The notes: a model not told the origin generated them from the letters alone. A stretch of 64,000 bases of DNA from Serinicoccus chungangensis (GCF_001483745.1 NZ_LQBL01000008.1:1-64000), one strand, 5' to 3'. Counted from the stretch's first letter, positions 18,934-28,050 are shown. Numbers and translations are program-made.

Positions 18934-19002
18934 GGGGTCTTCTCCTTGATTGAAGTTGCGTCATGCTAGCCGCGAATTGCTGGACCGGCCACCGGGCGCG
19001 GC

Positions 19003-20244
19003 TCACCCCCTCTGGTCAGTCACCCACATGCCGGTCAGGCCCCGGAAGTGCGCGATGAACTTCTCGTGCTCGTGCGCCGGGTAGTGGCCGCGCACGGTGT
19101 CCACCAGGAGGCGGTCGAAGTCCTCGGAGGCCACCCAGTCCATGACCCGCTCGGGTAGGTGCGCCAGGTGCTGCTCGCACCACTCCCAGTAGCGGTCGGT
19201 CTCGAACTCGGCGTCCGCGAGCTCGCGGTAGGCCTGCATCTTCTCGGTGTAGGTGCGGTCCGGGTCGTCCCCGATGGCGAAGTAGTCCCGCGGGTTGCGC
19301 ACGCCGATCGCCGACTTGCGGCCGGTGACGAGGCAGTAGGTCGACCACCGGACCAGGGCCGTGATGGCCCACGGGAAGTAGTAGTGCAGGGAGGTGATCG
19401 CGACGTCCGGGCAGGCGTTCGCGTAGTCGATGGGGTAGACCTCGTCACCGGCGACGAGCATCTCGGCGGAGTTGAACTCCCAGCCGAAGAAGGCGTTGAC
19501 GACCTTGCTCACTGTCTCGGCCTCCCACCCGGCCTGCGGAGAGAGGAAGTCGTGGGTGACGGCATACCTGTTGTGCATCGGCTCGTCGGGCCGGAAGTCC
19601 ATGACCATCGTCTCCGGACCGATCGTCAGGGCCCGGGCGAACTTGTCGTAGTCGACCGTCGCCTGCAGGTGCATGAGCATGTTGCCGGACTCGTCGTAGG
19701 CCTTGTGCAGCCCCTCGACGTCCTTGACCTTGGAGACGCCGCGCCAGCCGCCCCCGTCGAAGGGCTTCATGAACAGCGGGTAGCCGATGTCGGCCGCGAT
19801 GGTCTCCAGGTCGAACGGGTCGTTGTACTTCGCGGCGGTGTAGGCCCACCGGACGTTGTCGATCGGGTTCTTGTAGGGGACCAGCACGGTCTTGGGGATC
19901 TTCATCCCCAGCCGGAGCATGGCGACGTAGGCGCTGTGCTTCTCCATCGACTGGAAGGTGAACGGGCTGTTGAGCAGGTAGGTGTCGTTCATGAGCGACG
20001 CCTTCTTCAGCCACTCGCGGGGGTGGTAGTACCAGTACGCCAGGCGGTCGATGACCAGGCCGTGGCGCACCGGGTCGGTGAGGTCGAAGGGATGGATCCG
20101 CACGCGCTCGCTGCTGATCGAGTGCGTCGCGCCGTCGGCCTGCACCGGGCCCACCAGCGACATGATCGACTCGAAGGCGCGCGGCCAGTCCTCCTCCGCG
20201 CCGAGCAGCAGACCGATCAGGTGGGTGCGCACGTCGTTGGCCAT
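19003..20244 (-). CDS. ATP-grasp family protein
   Basis: 413 aa. The central region has the ATP-grasp nucleotide-binding pattern: PLFMKPFDGGGWRGVSKV (the glycine-rich loop), later VYPIDYANACPDVAI, where acidic metal ligands are expected. Such enzymes join a carboxylate to an amine or other nucleophile with ATP; the substrates here are unknown. The ATG at 20244 is chosen because TAACGT lies 7 nt upstream (leaderless pattern) and the conserved region starts there. The divergent DUF3817 gene begins 81 nt away. Confidence 0.8.
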   Translation of the reverse strand: MANDVRTHLIGLLLGAEEDWPRAFESIMSLVGPVQADGATHSISSERVRIHPFDLTDPVRHGLVIDRLAYWYYHPREWLKKASLMNDTYLLNSPFTFQSMEKHSAYVAMLRLGMKIPKTVLVPYKNPIDNVRWAYTAAKYNDPFDLETIAADIGYPLFMKPFDGGGWRGVSKVKDVEGLHKAYDESGNMLMHLQATVDYDKFARALTIGPETMVMDFRPDEPMHNRYAVTHDFLSPQAGWEAETVSKVVNAFFGWEFNSAEMLVAGDEVYPIDYANACPDVAITSLHYYFPWAITALVRWSTYCLVTGRKSAIGVRNPRDYFAIGDDPDRTYTEKMQAYRELADAEFETDRYWEWCEQHLAHLPERVMDWVASEDFDRLLVDTVRGHYPAHEHEKFIAHFRGLTGMWVTDQRG

Positions 20245-20251
20245 GACCGGA

Positions 20252-20257
20252 ACGTTA
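20252..20257 (-). promoter_or_regulatory. -10 box for leaderless ATP-grasp transcript
   Basis: TAACGT on the minus strand, 7 nt before the ATG at 20244; no Shine-Dalgarno is present. Confidence 0.45.
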
Positions 20258-20325
20258 GCGCCTCCCGCAGGCCCCGTCACGGAGCCCGTGCACAGCGTCC
20301 GCGACAGGTCGGCGACACTGGCACC

Positions 20326-20784
20326 GTGACCCCTCCTGGACCTGGCCGGCTGCTCCGCGTACTCGCCGACGCCGAGGCGGTGACCTGGTCGCTCCTGCTC
20401 ATCGGGATGGCGTTGAAGTACCTCACCCGGACCACCGACCTCGGGGTGAGCATCGCCGGCCCGATCCACGGCTTCGTCTTCCTCGCCTACTGCGTGGTGG
20501 TCGTGGTGGTGGCCGTCGACCAGCGCTGGGGCGCCAGGACGCTCGTCCTGGGGCTCTTCAGCGCGGTGCCGCCCTTCGTCACCATCCCGTTCGAGCAGTC
20601 CGTGCGCCGTCGGGGGCTGGCGCCGGCCGAGTGGCGGCTGCGGGAGGACGGCGTGGCCCGCACGCTCCCCGAACGCGCCCTGCACGGCGTCCTGCGGCGC
20701 CCGCTGGTGTGGGCGGCCGTCGCTCTCGTGGCGGTCACCGTCGTGTTCGTGGTGCTGCTGCGCCTCGGGCCACCGGTCGGCTGA
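20326..20784 (+). CDS. DUF3817 integral membrane protein
   Basis: 152 aa from GTG at 20326. Four hydrophobic segments are visible, and the first region LRVLADAEAVTWSLLLIGMALKY is typical of DUF3817 proteins. This family is widespread in actinobacteria with no established function. No ribosome site precedes the GTG; GACACT ends 6 nt upstream, a weak leaderless-type box. It converges with the esterase gene, and an inverted repeat overlaps its stop codon. Confidence 0.8.
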   Translation: MTPPGPGRLLRVLADAEAVTWSLLLIGMALKYLTRTTDLGVSIAGPIHGFVFLAYCVVVVVVAVDQRWGARTLVLGLFSAVPPFVTIPFEQSVRRRGLAPAEWRLREDGVARTLPERALHGVLRRPLVWAAVALVAVTVVFVVLLRLGPPVG

Positions 20785-20801
20785 CGGGCGCTCCCGACCG
20801 G
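20773..20801. terminator. Bidirectional terminator candidate
   Basis: Perfect 8-bp arms CCGGTCGG and CCGACCGG with a 13-nt loop lie between convergent genes, overlapping the DUF3817 stop codon. Confidence 0.5.
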
Positions 20802-20808
20802 TCCGACC

Positions 20809-21552
20809 TCAGCAGAAGCGGGGCAGGTGGTGGGCCAGCTGCTTGCGCCACCAGGGCCAGTCGTGGGCGCTGTCGTGCCCCCACAGGTCGAGCTCGTGGG
20901 GGATGCCCTTGTCGGCCAAGATGCCCGCCATCCGGTGCGCGCCGGGAAGCGACTGGGTCGGGTGGACCTCGAAGGCTCCCTGCCCGACGACGAGCAGGAT
21001 GTTGGCGTGCTGGCGCACCCACTGCAGGTGCTCGCCCTCCATGCCCGCGACGTAGGCCGTGGGGTTGGAGAAGTAGGTCGCCTCGCCCAGCTCGCCCCAC
21101 CCGTGCCACGAGCTGGGGTCGAAGTTGCCGGACAGGCTGATGCCGACGCCGAAGACGTCGGGCCGCTTGAGCGCGAAGTTGACCGCGTGGAAGCCGCCCA
21201 TGCTCGCCCCGACGGTCACGATGCGGTCGTGCCCCGGTGAGTCCTCGTCGACGAGGGGCACCACCGTGTCCAGGATCCAGCGCTCGTATGCCCCGTGCCG
21301 GCGCGCCCGCTCCTCGGTCGGCAGGCTGTTGTCGCTCCAGGTCAGGTGGTCGAAGGAGTCGACCGCGTAGAGCTTGATCCGTCCGTCGGTCAGCAGCGGG
21401 GCGACGGCGTCGAGCATCCCGTTGTTCTCGAAGTCCCACGCCCGGCCGGCCTCGGAGGGGAAGACCAGCACCGGCCGGCCCCAGTGGCCGTAGCGGATGA
21501 CCGCGCCCCGTCCGACGCCCTCGGTGTCGAGATCGATCTGCTCGCGCTCCAT
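20809..21552 (-). CDS. Esterase family alpha/beta hydrolase
   Basis: 247 aa from ATG 21552, chosen because GAGGAG lies 5 nt upstream. It has the esterase-D/antigen-85-like fold with nucleophile motif VGASMGGFHAV (Ser in GASMGG), and an acid and histidine near the end (LWGHDSAHDWPWWRKQ). No signal peptide is present, so it is cytoplasmic. Substrate unknown. Together with the nearby ATP-grasp gene it may act in a small-molecule or peptide conjugation step, but this rests only on proximity. Confidence 0.85.
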   Translation of the reverse strand: MEREQIDLDTEGVGRGAVIRYGHWGRPVLVFPSEAGRAWDFENNGMLDAVAPLLTDGRIKLYAVDSFDHLTWSDNSLPTEERARRHGAYERWILDTVVPLVDEDSPGHDRIVTVGASMGGFHAVNFALKRPDVFGVGISLSGNFDPSSWHGWGELGEATYFSNPTAYVAGMEGEHLQWVRQHANILLVVGQGAFEVHPTQSLPGAHRMAGILADKGIPHELDLWGHDSAHDWPWWRKQLAHHLPRFC

Positions 21553-21705
21553 GGCTCTCCTCACCCGGCTCGACCGCCGGCCGACCCGACGTGGGGGCAA
21601 GCCTGCCACACCTCATACATCTCGCACCGGCGGTTCACAGCAGGCACATAGCCCCGGGCGGCGGAATGGACTCACACCACCGCACACCGCCCCCGAGGAG
21701 CACCC

Positions 21706-22323
21706 ATGAACGCCCTGATCCTGCCCGCCGTCGACCTGCTCGCGATCGTCCTGCTGACCTTCGCGATCTACCTTCCCCGGCACCGACGCACCGAGCTGGT
21801 CCCGGCCTTCCTCGGGGTCAACGTGGGGGTGCTGGCCGTCAGCATGGCGCTCACCTCCTCAGCCGCGACGGTCGGTCTCGGCCTCGGGCTCTTCGGCGTC
21901 CTGTCGATCATCCGGCTGCGCTCCAGCGAGCTCAGCCAGCGCGAGATCGCCTACTACTTCGCCGCGCTCACCCTGGGTCTGCTCGGTGGCGTCGGGGTGA
22001 CCAGCCTCGTGGTCGGCATCGGCCTCATGGCGCTCGTCGTGCTCGCCCTCGCGGTCGGCGACCACCCGCGGGTCGCCGGGCCGCAGGAGGAGCTGCAGCA
22101 GCAGCTGGTCGTGCTCGACCGGGCGGTCACCGACCCCGACGAGCTGCACGACCGGCTGGGGGCGCTGCTCGGCGGCGAGGTCGTCACCGCCCGCACGGTG
22201 CGCCTGGACCTGGTCAACGACAGCACGCAGGTCGAGGTCGGCTGGCGGGCGTCCGGCGGGACCTCGTCGACGGTGCAGGCCCCGGCCGGCGCCTCCGTGA
22301 CCCGCGAGGCGGTCGCCCGATGA
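21706..22323 (+). CDS. DUF4956 membrane protein
   Basis: 205 aa. Three to four hydrophobic segments in the first half, including the conserved stretch GLGLFGVLSIIRLRSSEL typical of DUF4956, then a soluble C-terminal domain. The ATG follows GAGGAGC at good spacing. It overlaps the VTC gene by ATGA. DUF4956 proteins are repeatedly found beside VTC and CotH/DUF4353-type proteins; their function is not established. Confidence 0.87.
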   Translation: MNALILPAVDLLAIVLLTFAIYLPRHRRTELVPAFLGVNVGVLAVSMALTSSAATVGLGLGLFGVLSIIRLRSSELSQREIAYYFAALTLGLLGGVGVTSLVVGIGLMALVVLALAVGDHPRVAGPQEELQQQLVVLDRAVTDPDELHDRLGALLGGEVVTARTVRLDLVNDSTQVEVGWRASGGTSSTVQAPAGASVTREAVAR

Positions 22324-23078
22324 GCCCGCTCGCCAGCCTCTCCCCCATCTCGCTGACGGACCTGGTCGCCGAGTCGGCCCTGCTCACCCGGGTGGACCGC
22401 AAGTACCTCCTCACCACCGCCCAGGTCGACGCCGCCCTCACGGACCTGCCCGCCGGGACCCGCGTCCTGGAGATCGAGGGCCTGCGCCGGTTCGACTACG
22501 CCTCGACCTACTTCGACACGACCGACCGCGCCAGCTACCGCTCGACGGCGACCGCGCGCCGCCGCCGCTGGAAGGTGCGCACCCGTTCCTACCTCGACAC
22601 CGGCACCTGCTGGCTCGAGGTCAAGACCCGCGGCCCGCGCGGCACCACGGTCAAGACGCGCCAGCCGCACCCCGTGGGTATGCCGTCCGCCCTCACCGCG
22701 GACGCGGCCGGCTTCGTGGCGCGCACACTGCGCGACCAGGGGGTGCCGCTGCCCGGGGACGGCTGGGACGCGGCGCCCGCGCTCGACACGGCATACCGCA
22801 GGACGACGCTCGCCCTCGCCGACGGCGCCCGAGCCACGATCGACACGGCGCTGCGCTGGACCTCGCCGGACGGCACCGAGCTGGCGCCCGAGGGCGTCGC
22901 CATCGTCGAGACCAAGGGCGGGTCCACCCCGACCTCGTTGGACCGCGCGCTCTGGGCCGCCGGCCACCGGCCGGTGCGGATCAGCAAGTTCGCCAACGGC
23001 CTGGCTCTGCTCGACCCGACCCTGCCCGCGCACCGCTGGCACCGCCTGCTCTCGACCACCGGCCCGCTGGCCGCCTGA
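22320..23078 (+). CDS. VTC domain protein (polyphosphate polymerase-like)
   Basis: 252 aa in the CYTH/TTM-tunnel superfamily. The N-terminal RVDRKYLL is the hallmark basic motif that binds triphosphate. Further basic and acidic tunnel residues are in STYFDTTD, RRRRWKVRTR and LEVKTRG, and IVETKGG closes the barrel. Eukaryotic VTC4 makes polyphosphate from ATP, but bacterial members are mostly uncharacterised. It starts inside the DUF4956 stop and is followed 27 nt later by the DUF4353 lipoprotein. Confidence 0.87.
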   Translation: MSPLASLSPISLTDLVAESALLTRVDRKYLLTTAQVDAALTDLPAGTRVLEIEGLRRFDYASTYFDTTDRASYRSTATARRRRWKVRTRSYLDTGTCWLEVKTRGPRGTTVKTRQPHPVGMPSALTADAAGFVARTLRDQGVPLPGDGWDAAPALDTAYRRTTLALADGARATIDTALRWTSPDGTELAPEGVAIVETKGGSTPTSLDRALWAAGHRPVRISKFANGLALLDPTLPAHRWHRLLSTTGPLAA

Positions 23079-23105
23079 CCCACCACCCACCGAAGGAGAA
23101 CCACC

Positions 23106-24701
23106 ATGAGCACCACCCGCACCCGCCTGCGCACCACCGCCGCCAGCCTCGCCGTCGCCGCCCTGATCGCCGGCTGCGGCGTCCAGGGGACCACCGGCAC
23201 CACCGCCGCCGGCAGCACCGTCAGCACGAGCACCTCCGACAGCGAGGGCTCGACCGAGGAGACGAGTGGCACGGCCGAGGAGAGCGCCGCGGCGCCCGAG
23301 GACGACGAGGCCGCCGGCGAGGACACCGAGGAGGCGATCGGCACCGTCGGCCTCACCACTCACGCCGACGGCGACGAGGCCGACTACGACGCGGCGAGCG
23401 CGGTGTCGGTGGAGCTGGCCGACGACGGCGGCAGCAGCAGCGCCGGGAGCGGCGTCGAGGTGAGCAGCACCGAAGAGGGGACCGACCTGGTGACGATCGC
23501 CGAGGCCGGCACCTACGTCCTCTCCGGGACCCTGACCGACGGCCAGGTCGTCGTCGACGTGCCAGAGGAGGACGACGTCACCGTCGTGCTCGACGGGGTC
23601 GAGATCACCAGCTCGCTCGGGTCGGCGCTGCAGATCAGCTCCGCCGAGGACGCCACGGTCGTGCTCGCGGACGGCTCGGACAACGCCCTGACCGACCCCG
23701 AGACGTATGCCCAGACCGAGGCAAGCGTCGATGAGGAGACCGGCGAGGAGGTGGACGCGCCCAACGCGGCGCTCTACTCCACCGCCGACCTCACCATCGC
23801 CGGCACCGGGGCGCTGACCGTCGAGAGCTACGGCGCCGACGGCATCACGAGCAAGGACGGCTTGGTGATCCTCTCCGGTGAGATCACCGTCAACGCCGTC
23901 GACGACGGGATCCGCGGCAAGGACTTCCTGTCGATCCAGGGCGGCACCCTCACCGTCACCGCCAACGGCGACGCGTTGAAGTCGGACAACACCGAGGACG
24001 GCACCGGCATCATCGCCGTCTCGGGTGACTCGACCGAGATCACCGTCGCGGCCGGTGACGACGCCGTGAAGGCCGAGAACGTCATCGACCTGGTCGACGG
24101 CACCCTGACCGTCACCCAGTCGCTCGAAGGACTCGAGTCGGCCCGGATCGTCGTGGAGGGCGGCACCACCGAGGTCACCGCGAGCGACGACGCGCTCAAC
24201 GCCGCCTCCGACACGGTCACGCCGAGCGTGGAGATCAGTGGCGGCGAGCTCACCCTCACCTCGGACGGTGACGGCCTCGACTCCAACGGCACGGTCACGA
24301 TGACCGGCGGCACGGTCGTGGTCAACGGACCCACGATGGACGGCAACGGCGCCGTGGACGTCGACGGTGACTTCCTCCTCTCCGGCGGCACCCTCACCGC
24401 GGTGGGCAGCGCCGGGATGATGATGGCACCTTCCACCGACAGCGAGCAGGCCTCGATCGCCACCGCCCTGTCCGGCTCGGTTGCGGCCGGCGAGACGCTC
24501 ACCGTGACGGACGCCGACGGCGCCGTCGTCGCCGAGGTCGCGGTGACCAAGGACACCGCCTCGCTCGTGCTGTCCACCGCCGACCTGGTGGCCGGAGAGA
24601 CGTATACCGTCACCGCCGGCGGCACGGAAGTCGCCACGGCGACGGCGGGTGAGTATGCGCAGATGGGCATGGGCGGAATGGGCGGCGGCTCCCGGCCCTG
24701 A
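23106..24701 (+). CDS. DUF4353 carbohydrate-binding-domain lipoprotein
   Basis: 531 aa with GAAGGAG upstream of the ATG. A lipoprotein signal ends in ALIAGC (Cys24), followed by a long Ser/Thr/Glu-rich linker (about 25-100). The rest is a right-handed-helix-like repeat region with recurring D-G-I/V and SGGELTLTS units, typical of DUF4353. It ends in a Met-Gly-rich tail (MGMGGMGGGSRP) as many relatives do. It should be anchored outside the membrane; carbohydrate binding is a family annotation, not shown here. Third gene of the DUF4956-VTC cassette. Confidence 0.85.
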   Translation: MSTTRTRLRTTAASLAVAALIAGCGVQGTTGTTAAGSTVSTSTSDSEGSTEETSGTAEESAAAPEDDEAAGEDTEEAIGTVGLTTHADGDEADYDAASAVSVELADDGGSSSAGSGVEVSSTEEGTDLVTIAEAGTYVLSGTLTDGQVVVDVPEEDDVTVVLDGVEITSSLGSALQISSAEDATVVLADGSDNALTDPETYAQTEASVDEETGEEVDAPNAALYSTADLTIAGTGALTVESYGADGITSKDGLVILSGEITVNAVDDGIRGKDFLSIQGGTLTVTANGDALKSDNTEDGTGIIAVSGDSTEITVAAGDDAVKAENVIDLVDGTLTVTQSLEGLESARIVVEGGTTEVTASDDALNAASDTVTPSVEISGGELTLTSDGDGLDSNGTVTMTGGTVVVNGPTMDGNGAVDVDGDFLLSGGTLTAVGSAGMMMAPSTDSEQASIATALSGSVAAGETLTVTDADGAVVAEVAVTKDTASLVLSTADLVAGETYTVTAGGTEVATATAGEYAQMGMGGMGGGSRP

Positions 24702-24796
24702 GTCCCCCGCAGGACCGACGGTCTCCGCCATTGACCTCACGGAAATCCGTCTGCAGGATGACGCCCCGGCCTGGTGACCACACCAGACTGGGGCGC

Positions 24797-25159
24797 GTGC
24801 AGTCACAGGATCACGTGCGTGTCGTCGAGGGAGATGCAGAGGGACACTCTGGCCGGACCCTAGGTCAGGCCGAGCTGGTCACCTCGGACCTCGCCGTGAT
24901 GCGGGTGGGTAACAGGGAGCCCGCCCCGACCCTTCCGCTGCATGTCGTGCCCGCCCCTGTCGCGGCAGGGGGCGACAGGGACGGGCACGACCGCATCGAC
25001 GTCGTCGAGGTGCTCTCCGCCGAAAACGGCGAGAGTATGGTGGCGCTCCGCCTCGCTCACGCCGTCCCCGGCTGGACCGAGCCGGAGCCGACGGCGGCCG
25101 GTCTGGCCACGCTCACCTCGAAGCCGTGGTGGTGCAAGCTCTTCCCCTCGATGTGCTAG
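24797..25159 (+). CDS. Hypothetical protein
   Basis: 120 aa from GTG 24797. Codon use (GC-rich third positions) is consistent with real coding, and the reading frame ends shortly before the kinase gene. No membrane segment, signal or known motif. The C-terminus is unusual, with two tryptophans and two cysteines in WWCKLFPSMC. The start is uncertain because there is no ribosome site, but CAGACT lies 7 nt upstream, a relaxed leaderless box. Function unknown. Confidence 0.5.
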   Translation: MQSQDHVRVVEGDAEGHSGRTLGQAELVTSDLAVMRVGNREPAPTLPLHVVPAPVAAGGDRDGHDRIDVVEVLSAENGESMVALRLAHAVPGWTEPEPTAAGLATLTSKPWWCKLFPSMC

Positions 25160-25162
25160 ACC

Positions 25163-25182
25163 CGTCATCTGCGTTGATGACG
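25163..25182. promoter_or_regulatory. Inverted repeat upstream of two-component genes
   Basis: Perfect 7-bp arms CGTCATC and GATGACG around a 6-nt spacer end 19 nt before the kinase start. Possible operator for the cognate LuxR-type regulator, or a short terminator for the preceding gene. Confidence 0.35.
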
Positions 25183-25201
25183 AACCACGGAAGGAGTGGT
25201 C

Positions 25202-26509
25202 GTGACCGGCACTGCTCCTGAGGTACGACGGACCCCGGCGCAGCAGCACTGGCGACGAGCAGGTCAGGCGGCGAACGTGCTGGCCGTGCTGACGGCCGGG
25301 CTGCTCGACCTCGGGACCGCCGGAGTGCTGTCCGGTCCGCTGCGCACCTTCGGCGGCATGGAGATCTCGGGTCTGGCCATGGCGCCACCCGTGCTCGTCA
25401 TGGTCGCTCTCCTCTTCGTCAGGAGGCGCTATCCGCTACCGGTCCTGCTGGCGACCACCGGCATCTCGATCGCCGCCATGCTGGTCTTCACCACGGCGCA
25501 ACCGCTCTTCTGCGTCCTGGTCGCCCTGCACGCAGCATCGCGACGGGGCAGCCTGCGCCGTTCGCTGCTCGCCCTCGGGATCGCCCTGACCACGGTTCCC
25601 ATGGTGGTGCTCGCGGTGCACAGGTCCTACGACGACCCCACGCCGCTCGACTGGATCTTCCCCGGCGTGTTCTTCATCGTCGTCGTGATGACCGCTTGGG
25701 GGGTCGCGACCCGCGACCGACTCTCGCACGAGCGCAACCGGGACCTGCACGGTGAGATCGACGTCCGCGCCGAGGAGGCCGCGCACGCCGAGCGGCAACG
25801 CATCGCCCGCGAGCTGCACGACATCGTCGCCCACTCGGTCAGCGCCATGATGATGCAGGCCGCCGGCGCCCGCGCCATGAGCCAGTCCGTCGCGAAGGAC
25901 GCACCGGACGACGCACGGCTCGACACGGTCCAGCGCGCCCTGGGCACGATCGAGTCGACCGGGGCGCAGAGCATGCGCGAGCTGCACCGGCTCCTCGGCG
26001 CGCTGCGCGAGGACCAGATCCACGACCACCTGCCCAGCAGCCTCGACCTCGACCACGCCCCCAGCGCCCAGCCCGGGCTGGACGACATCGACGCCCTGGT
26101 GGAGGTGCCGCGCAGCAGCGGTCTCATCGTCGAGGTCCACCGCTCGGGACACGCGCGGACGGTCGACCCGTCGGTGGGCGCGGCGGCATACCGGGTGGTG
26201 CAGGAGTCGCTCACCAACGCGCTCAAGCACGCCGGGCGCGGTGCGCTCGTGGACGTCTACCTCGCGTGGCAGGACACCGAGCTGCAGGTGCAGGTCCGCT
26301 CCCGCGCCAGCCACGGGATGCGTCCGGCGACGCCCAACGGCGGCACCGGGCTCCGCGGGCTGCGCGAGCGGGTGGGGCTCGTCGGCGGGAGTTTTGAGGC
26401 CGGGTGGTCCGGTGAGGAGTTCATCAACACCGCCGTCCTGCCGGTGCGGCCGCCCACGAGCGGCGGCCCGGCCGAGCGGCCGGCACCCGGCACGGCGGGG
26501 CGGGAGTGA
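25202..26509 (+). CDS. NarL-type membrane sensor histidine kinase
   Basis: 435 aa from GTG 25202, with AAGGAG 5 nt upstream. Five or so hydrophobic segments (about 25-170) form the membrane sensor. HisKA_3 follows, with phospho-His206 in ERQRIARELHDIVAHSVS, then an ATPase domain with RVVQESLTNALKHAG (N box) and GGTGLRGLRERV (G2). The usual G1 DxGxG is not obvious (VQVRSRASHG instead), so ATP binding may be weak. The stop overlaps the regulator start as GTGA. Confidence 0.87.
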   Translation: MTGTAPEVRRTPAQQHWRRAGQAANVLAVLTAGLLDLGTAGVLSGPLRTFGGMEISGLAMAPPVLVMVALLFVRRRYPLPVLLATTGISIAAMLVFTTAQPLFCVLVALHAASRRGSLRRSLLALGIALTTVPMVVLAVHRSYDDPTPLDWIFPGVFFIVVVMTAWGVATRDRLSHERNRDLHGEIDVRAEEAAHAERQRIARELHDIVAHSVSAMMMQAAGARAMSQSVAKDAPDDARLDTVQRALGTIESTGAQSMRELHRLLGALREDQIHDHLPSSLDLDHAPSAQPGLDDIDALVEVPRSSGLIVEVHRSGHARTVDPSVGAAAYRVVQESLTNALKHAGRGALVDVYLAWQDTELQVQVRSRASHGMRPATPNGGTGLRGLRERVGLVGGSFEAGWSGEEFINTAVLPVRPPTSGGPAERPAPGTAGRE

Positions 26510-27171
26510 GCATCACGGTCGTGATCGCCGACGACCAGCAGGAGGTCCGCGAGGGCCTGGAGATGCTGCTCGGCGTGCACGGCGACATCGAGGTGGTCGG
26601 CCTCGCCGCGGACGGCGACGAGGCGGTTGCGCTGACCGAGCAGACCTCGCCCGACGTCGTCGTCATGGACATCCGGATGCCGGGGACGGACGGCATCGAG
26701 GCGACCCGCCGGATCGTGCAGGAGTGTCCGGAGAAGGGGGCCGTGACGACCGTCCTCATGCTCACGACCTTCGACCACGACGACGCGCTCTACGGCGCGC
26801 TGCGGGCCGGAGCGTCGGGCTACATGCTCAAGGACGCCGCCCCCAGCCGGCTCCCCGACGCGATCCGGCAGGTCGCCGCGGGTGAGTCCTGGATCGACCC
26901 GAGCGTGGCCGGCAAGGTCATCGAGACCCTGCGCGACACGGCACCGCGGGACGCCCGGGGGCTGCCGGACCTCGACCTGCTCTCCCCGCGCGAGCTCGAG
27001 GTGCTGAAGCTCATGGGTGACGCGCCCTCCAACACCGACCTCGCCCGCCAGCTCTACGTCTCCGAGGCGACGATCAAGACGCACATCTCCCGGCTGCTCA
27101 TGAAGACCGGCAGCTCCGAGCGCGCCCAGCTCGTGGCCCTGGCCTACAAGACCGGCCTCGTGCAGCCCTGA
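26506..27171 (+). CDS. NarL/FixJ-family response regulator
   Basis: 221 aa. Receiver domain with DD near residues 9-10, phosphoacceptor Asp55 in VVMDIRMPG and the conserved Lys in MLKDAAP. The C-terminal LuxR helix-turn-helix (about 155-215) reads LSPRELEVLKLMGDAPSN then ATIKTHISRLLMK. The GTG is translationally coupled to the kinase. The target is unknown; the dap operon starts 178 nt downstream on the same strand and is a candidate (inference). Confidence 0.9.
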   Translation: MSITVVIADDQQEVREGLEMLLGVHGDIEVVGLAADGDEAVALTEQTSPDVVVMDIRMPGTDGIEATRRIVQECPEKGAVTTVLMLTTFDHDDALYGALRAGASGYMLKDAAPSRLPDAIRQVAAGESWIDPSVAGKVIETLRDTAPRDARGLPDLDLLSPRELEVLKLMGDAPSNTDLARQLYVSEATIKTHISRLLMKTGSSERAQLVALAYKTGLVQP

Positions 27172-27348
27172 CCCTTCTCTGAGAGCCGCGCGGCGTACCA
27201 AGTTCGTCGCCTCGTGCGGGAGGACGGGGAGCCCTGACCGCCGCCCCGCAGGAGATCGTCCGGCCTGCGCGCTGATCCGCAGGAAATACGCCCTGACCTG
27301 CGAAAACGCCGTTTGCGAGGCTTCCGTGAGCGCCGACATACTCGTCCG

Positions 27349-28050
27349 GTGCCCACCCGCATCGGACTCTTCGGCACCGGACGCCTCGGCTCGGCGATCC
27401 GGCGGCTCGCCGACTCCCGGGACGACGTCGACGTCGTCTGGGCGGTGCGGAGCAGCGACCCCGAGGCACGGGAGGCGGTGGACGTCGCGATCGACGTCAG
27501 CACCGGCACGGCCGTCGCCGCGCACCTCGCGTGGGCGCAGCGCAGCGGCACCGATCTCGTGGTCGGCGCGACCGGCTTCGACCCCGCGCTGCTCGACACC
27601 GAGCTGGGCGTGCGGGTGCTCGTCGCACCGAACTTCTCCCTCGGGGTCGCCCTCGCCCGCCGCGTGAGCAGGCTGCTCGGGGGGTATGCCGCCGCGCACC
27701 GCGCCGCGGGCATACCGGTCGACCTCGCGGTCACCGAGACCCATCACCGCCACAAGGTCGACGCACCCAGCGGCACCGCGCTCTCCCTGCGCGACGCGCT
27801 GGCCGACGCTGCCGGTGCCGGCGCAGCGGACGTCCAGACCACCAGCCTGCGACTCGGGGAGGTCGTGGGCGAGCACGAGGTCACCCTCGCCTCCCCCACC
27901 GAGACGATCACCCTCCGGCACACCGCGCACGACCGCGACCTCTTCGCCACCGGGGCCCTGACGGCCGCACTCTGGCTCACCGACCGGCCCGGACCGGGCC
28001 TGTTCACCCTCGACGACCTCGCCGAGGACCACCTGAAGGAGACAGCATGA
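27349..28050 (+). CDS. dapB: 4-hydroxy-tetrahydrodipicolinate reductase
   Basis: 233 aa, slightly short for the family. NAD(P)-binding GLFGTGRLGSAI at the N-terminus and the substrate motif ETHHRHKVDAPSGTALSL. The HRHKVDAPSGTAL form resembles proteobacterial DapB, whereas typical actinobacterial enzymes have HPHKADAPSGTA (from general knowledge of the family). GTG start with CATACT 6 nt upstream and no ribosome site, suggesting a leaderless promoter for the operon. It overlaps dapA by ATGA. Confidence 0.88.
   Translation: MPTRIGLFGTGRLGSAIRRLADSRDDVDVVWAVRSSDPEAREAVDVAIDVSTGTAVAAHLAWAQRSGTDLVVGATGFDPALLDTELGVRVLVAPNFSLGVALARRVSRLLGGYAAAHRAAGIPVDLAVTETHHRHKVDAPSGTALSLRDALADAAGAGAADVQTTSLRLGEVVGEHEVTLASPTETITLRHTAHDRDLFATGALTAALWLTDRPGPGLFTLDDLAEDHLKETA

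Noticed and set aside
21954-24806. 950-codon open frame on the minus strand opposite the DUF4956/VTC/DUF4353 genes
   Set aside because: It is antisense to three well-supported, translationally linked genes, is low-complexity (Gly/Val/Arg/Asp), and is expected by chance at such high GC.
26257-28032. 591-codon minus-strand frame opposite the NarL regulator and dapB
   Set aside because: It mirrors conserved genes with clear motifs on the plus strand; no family motif or ribosome site.
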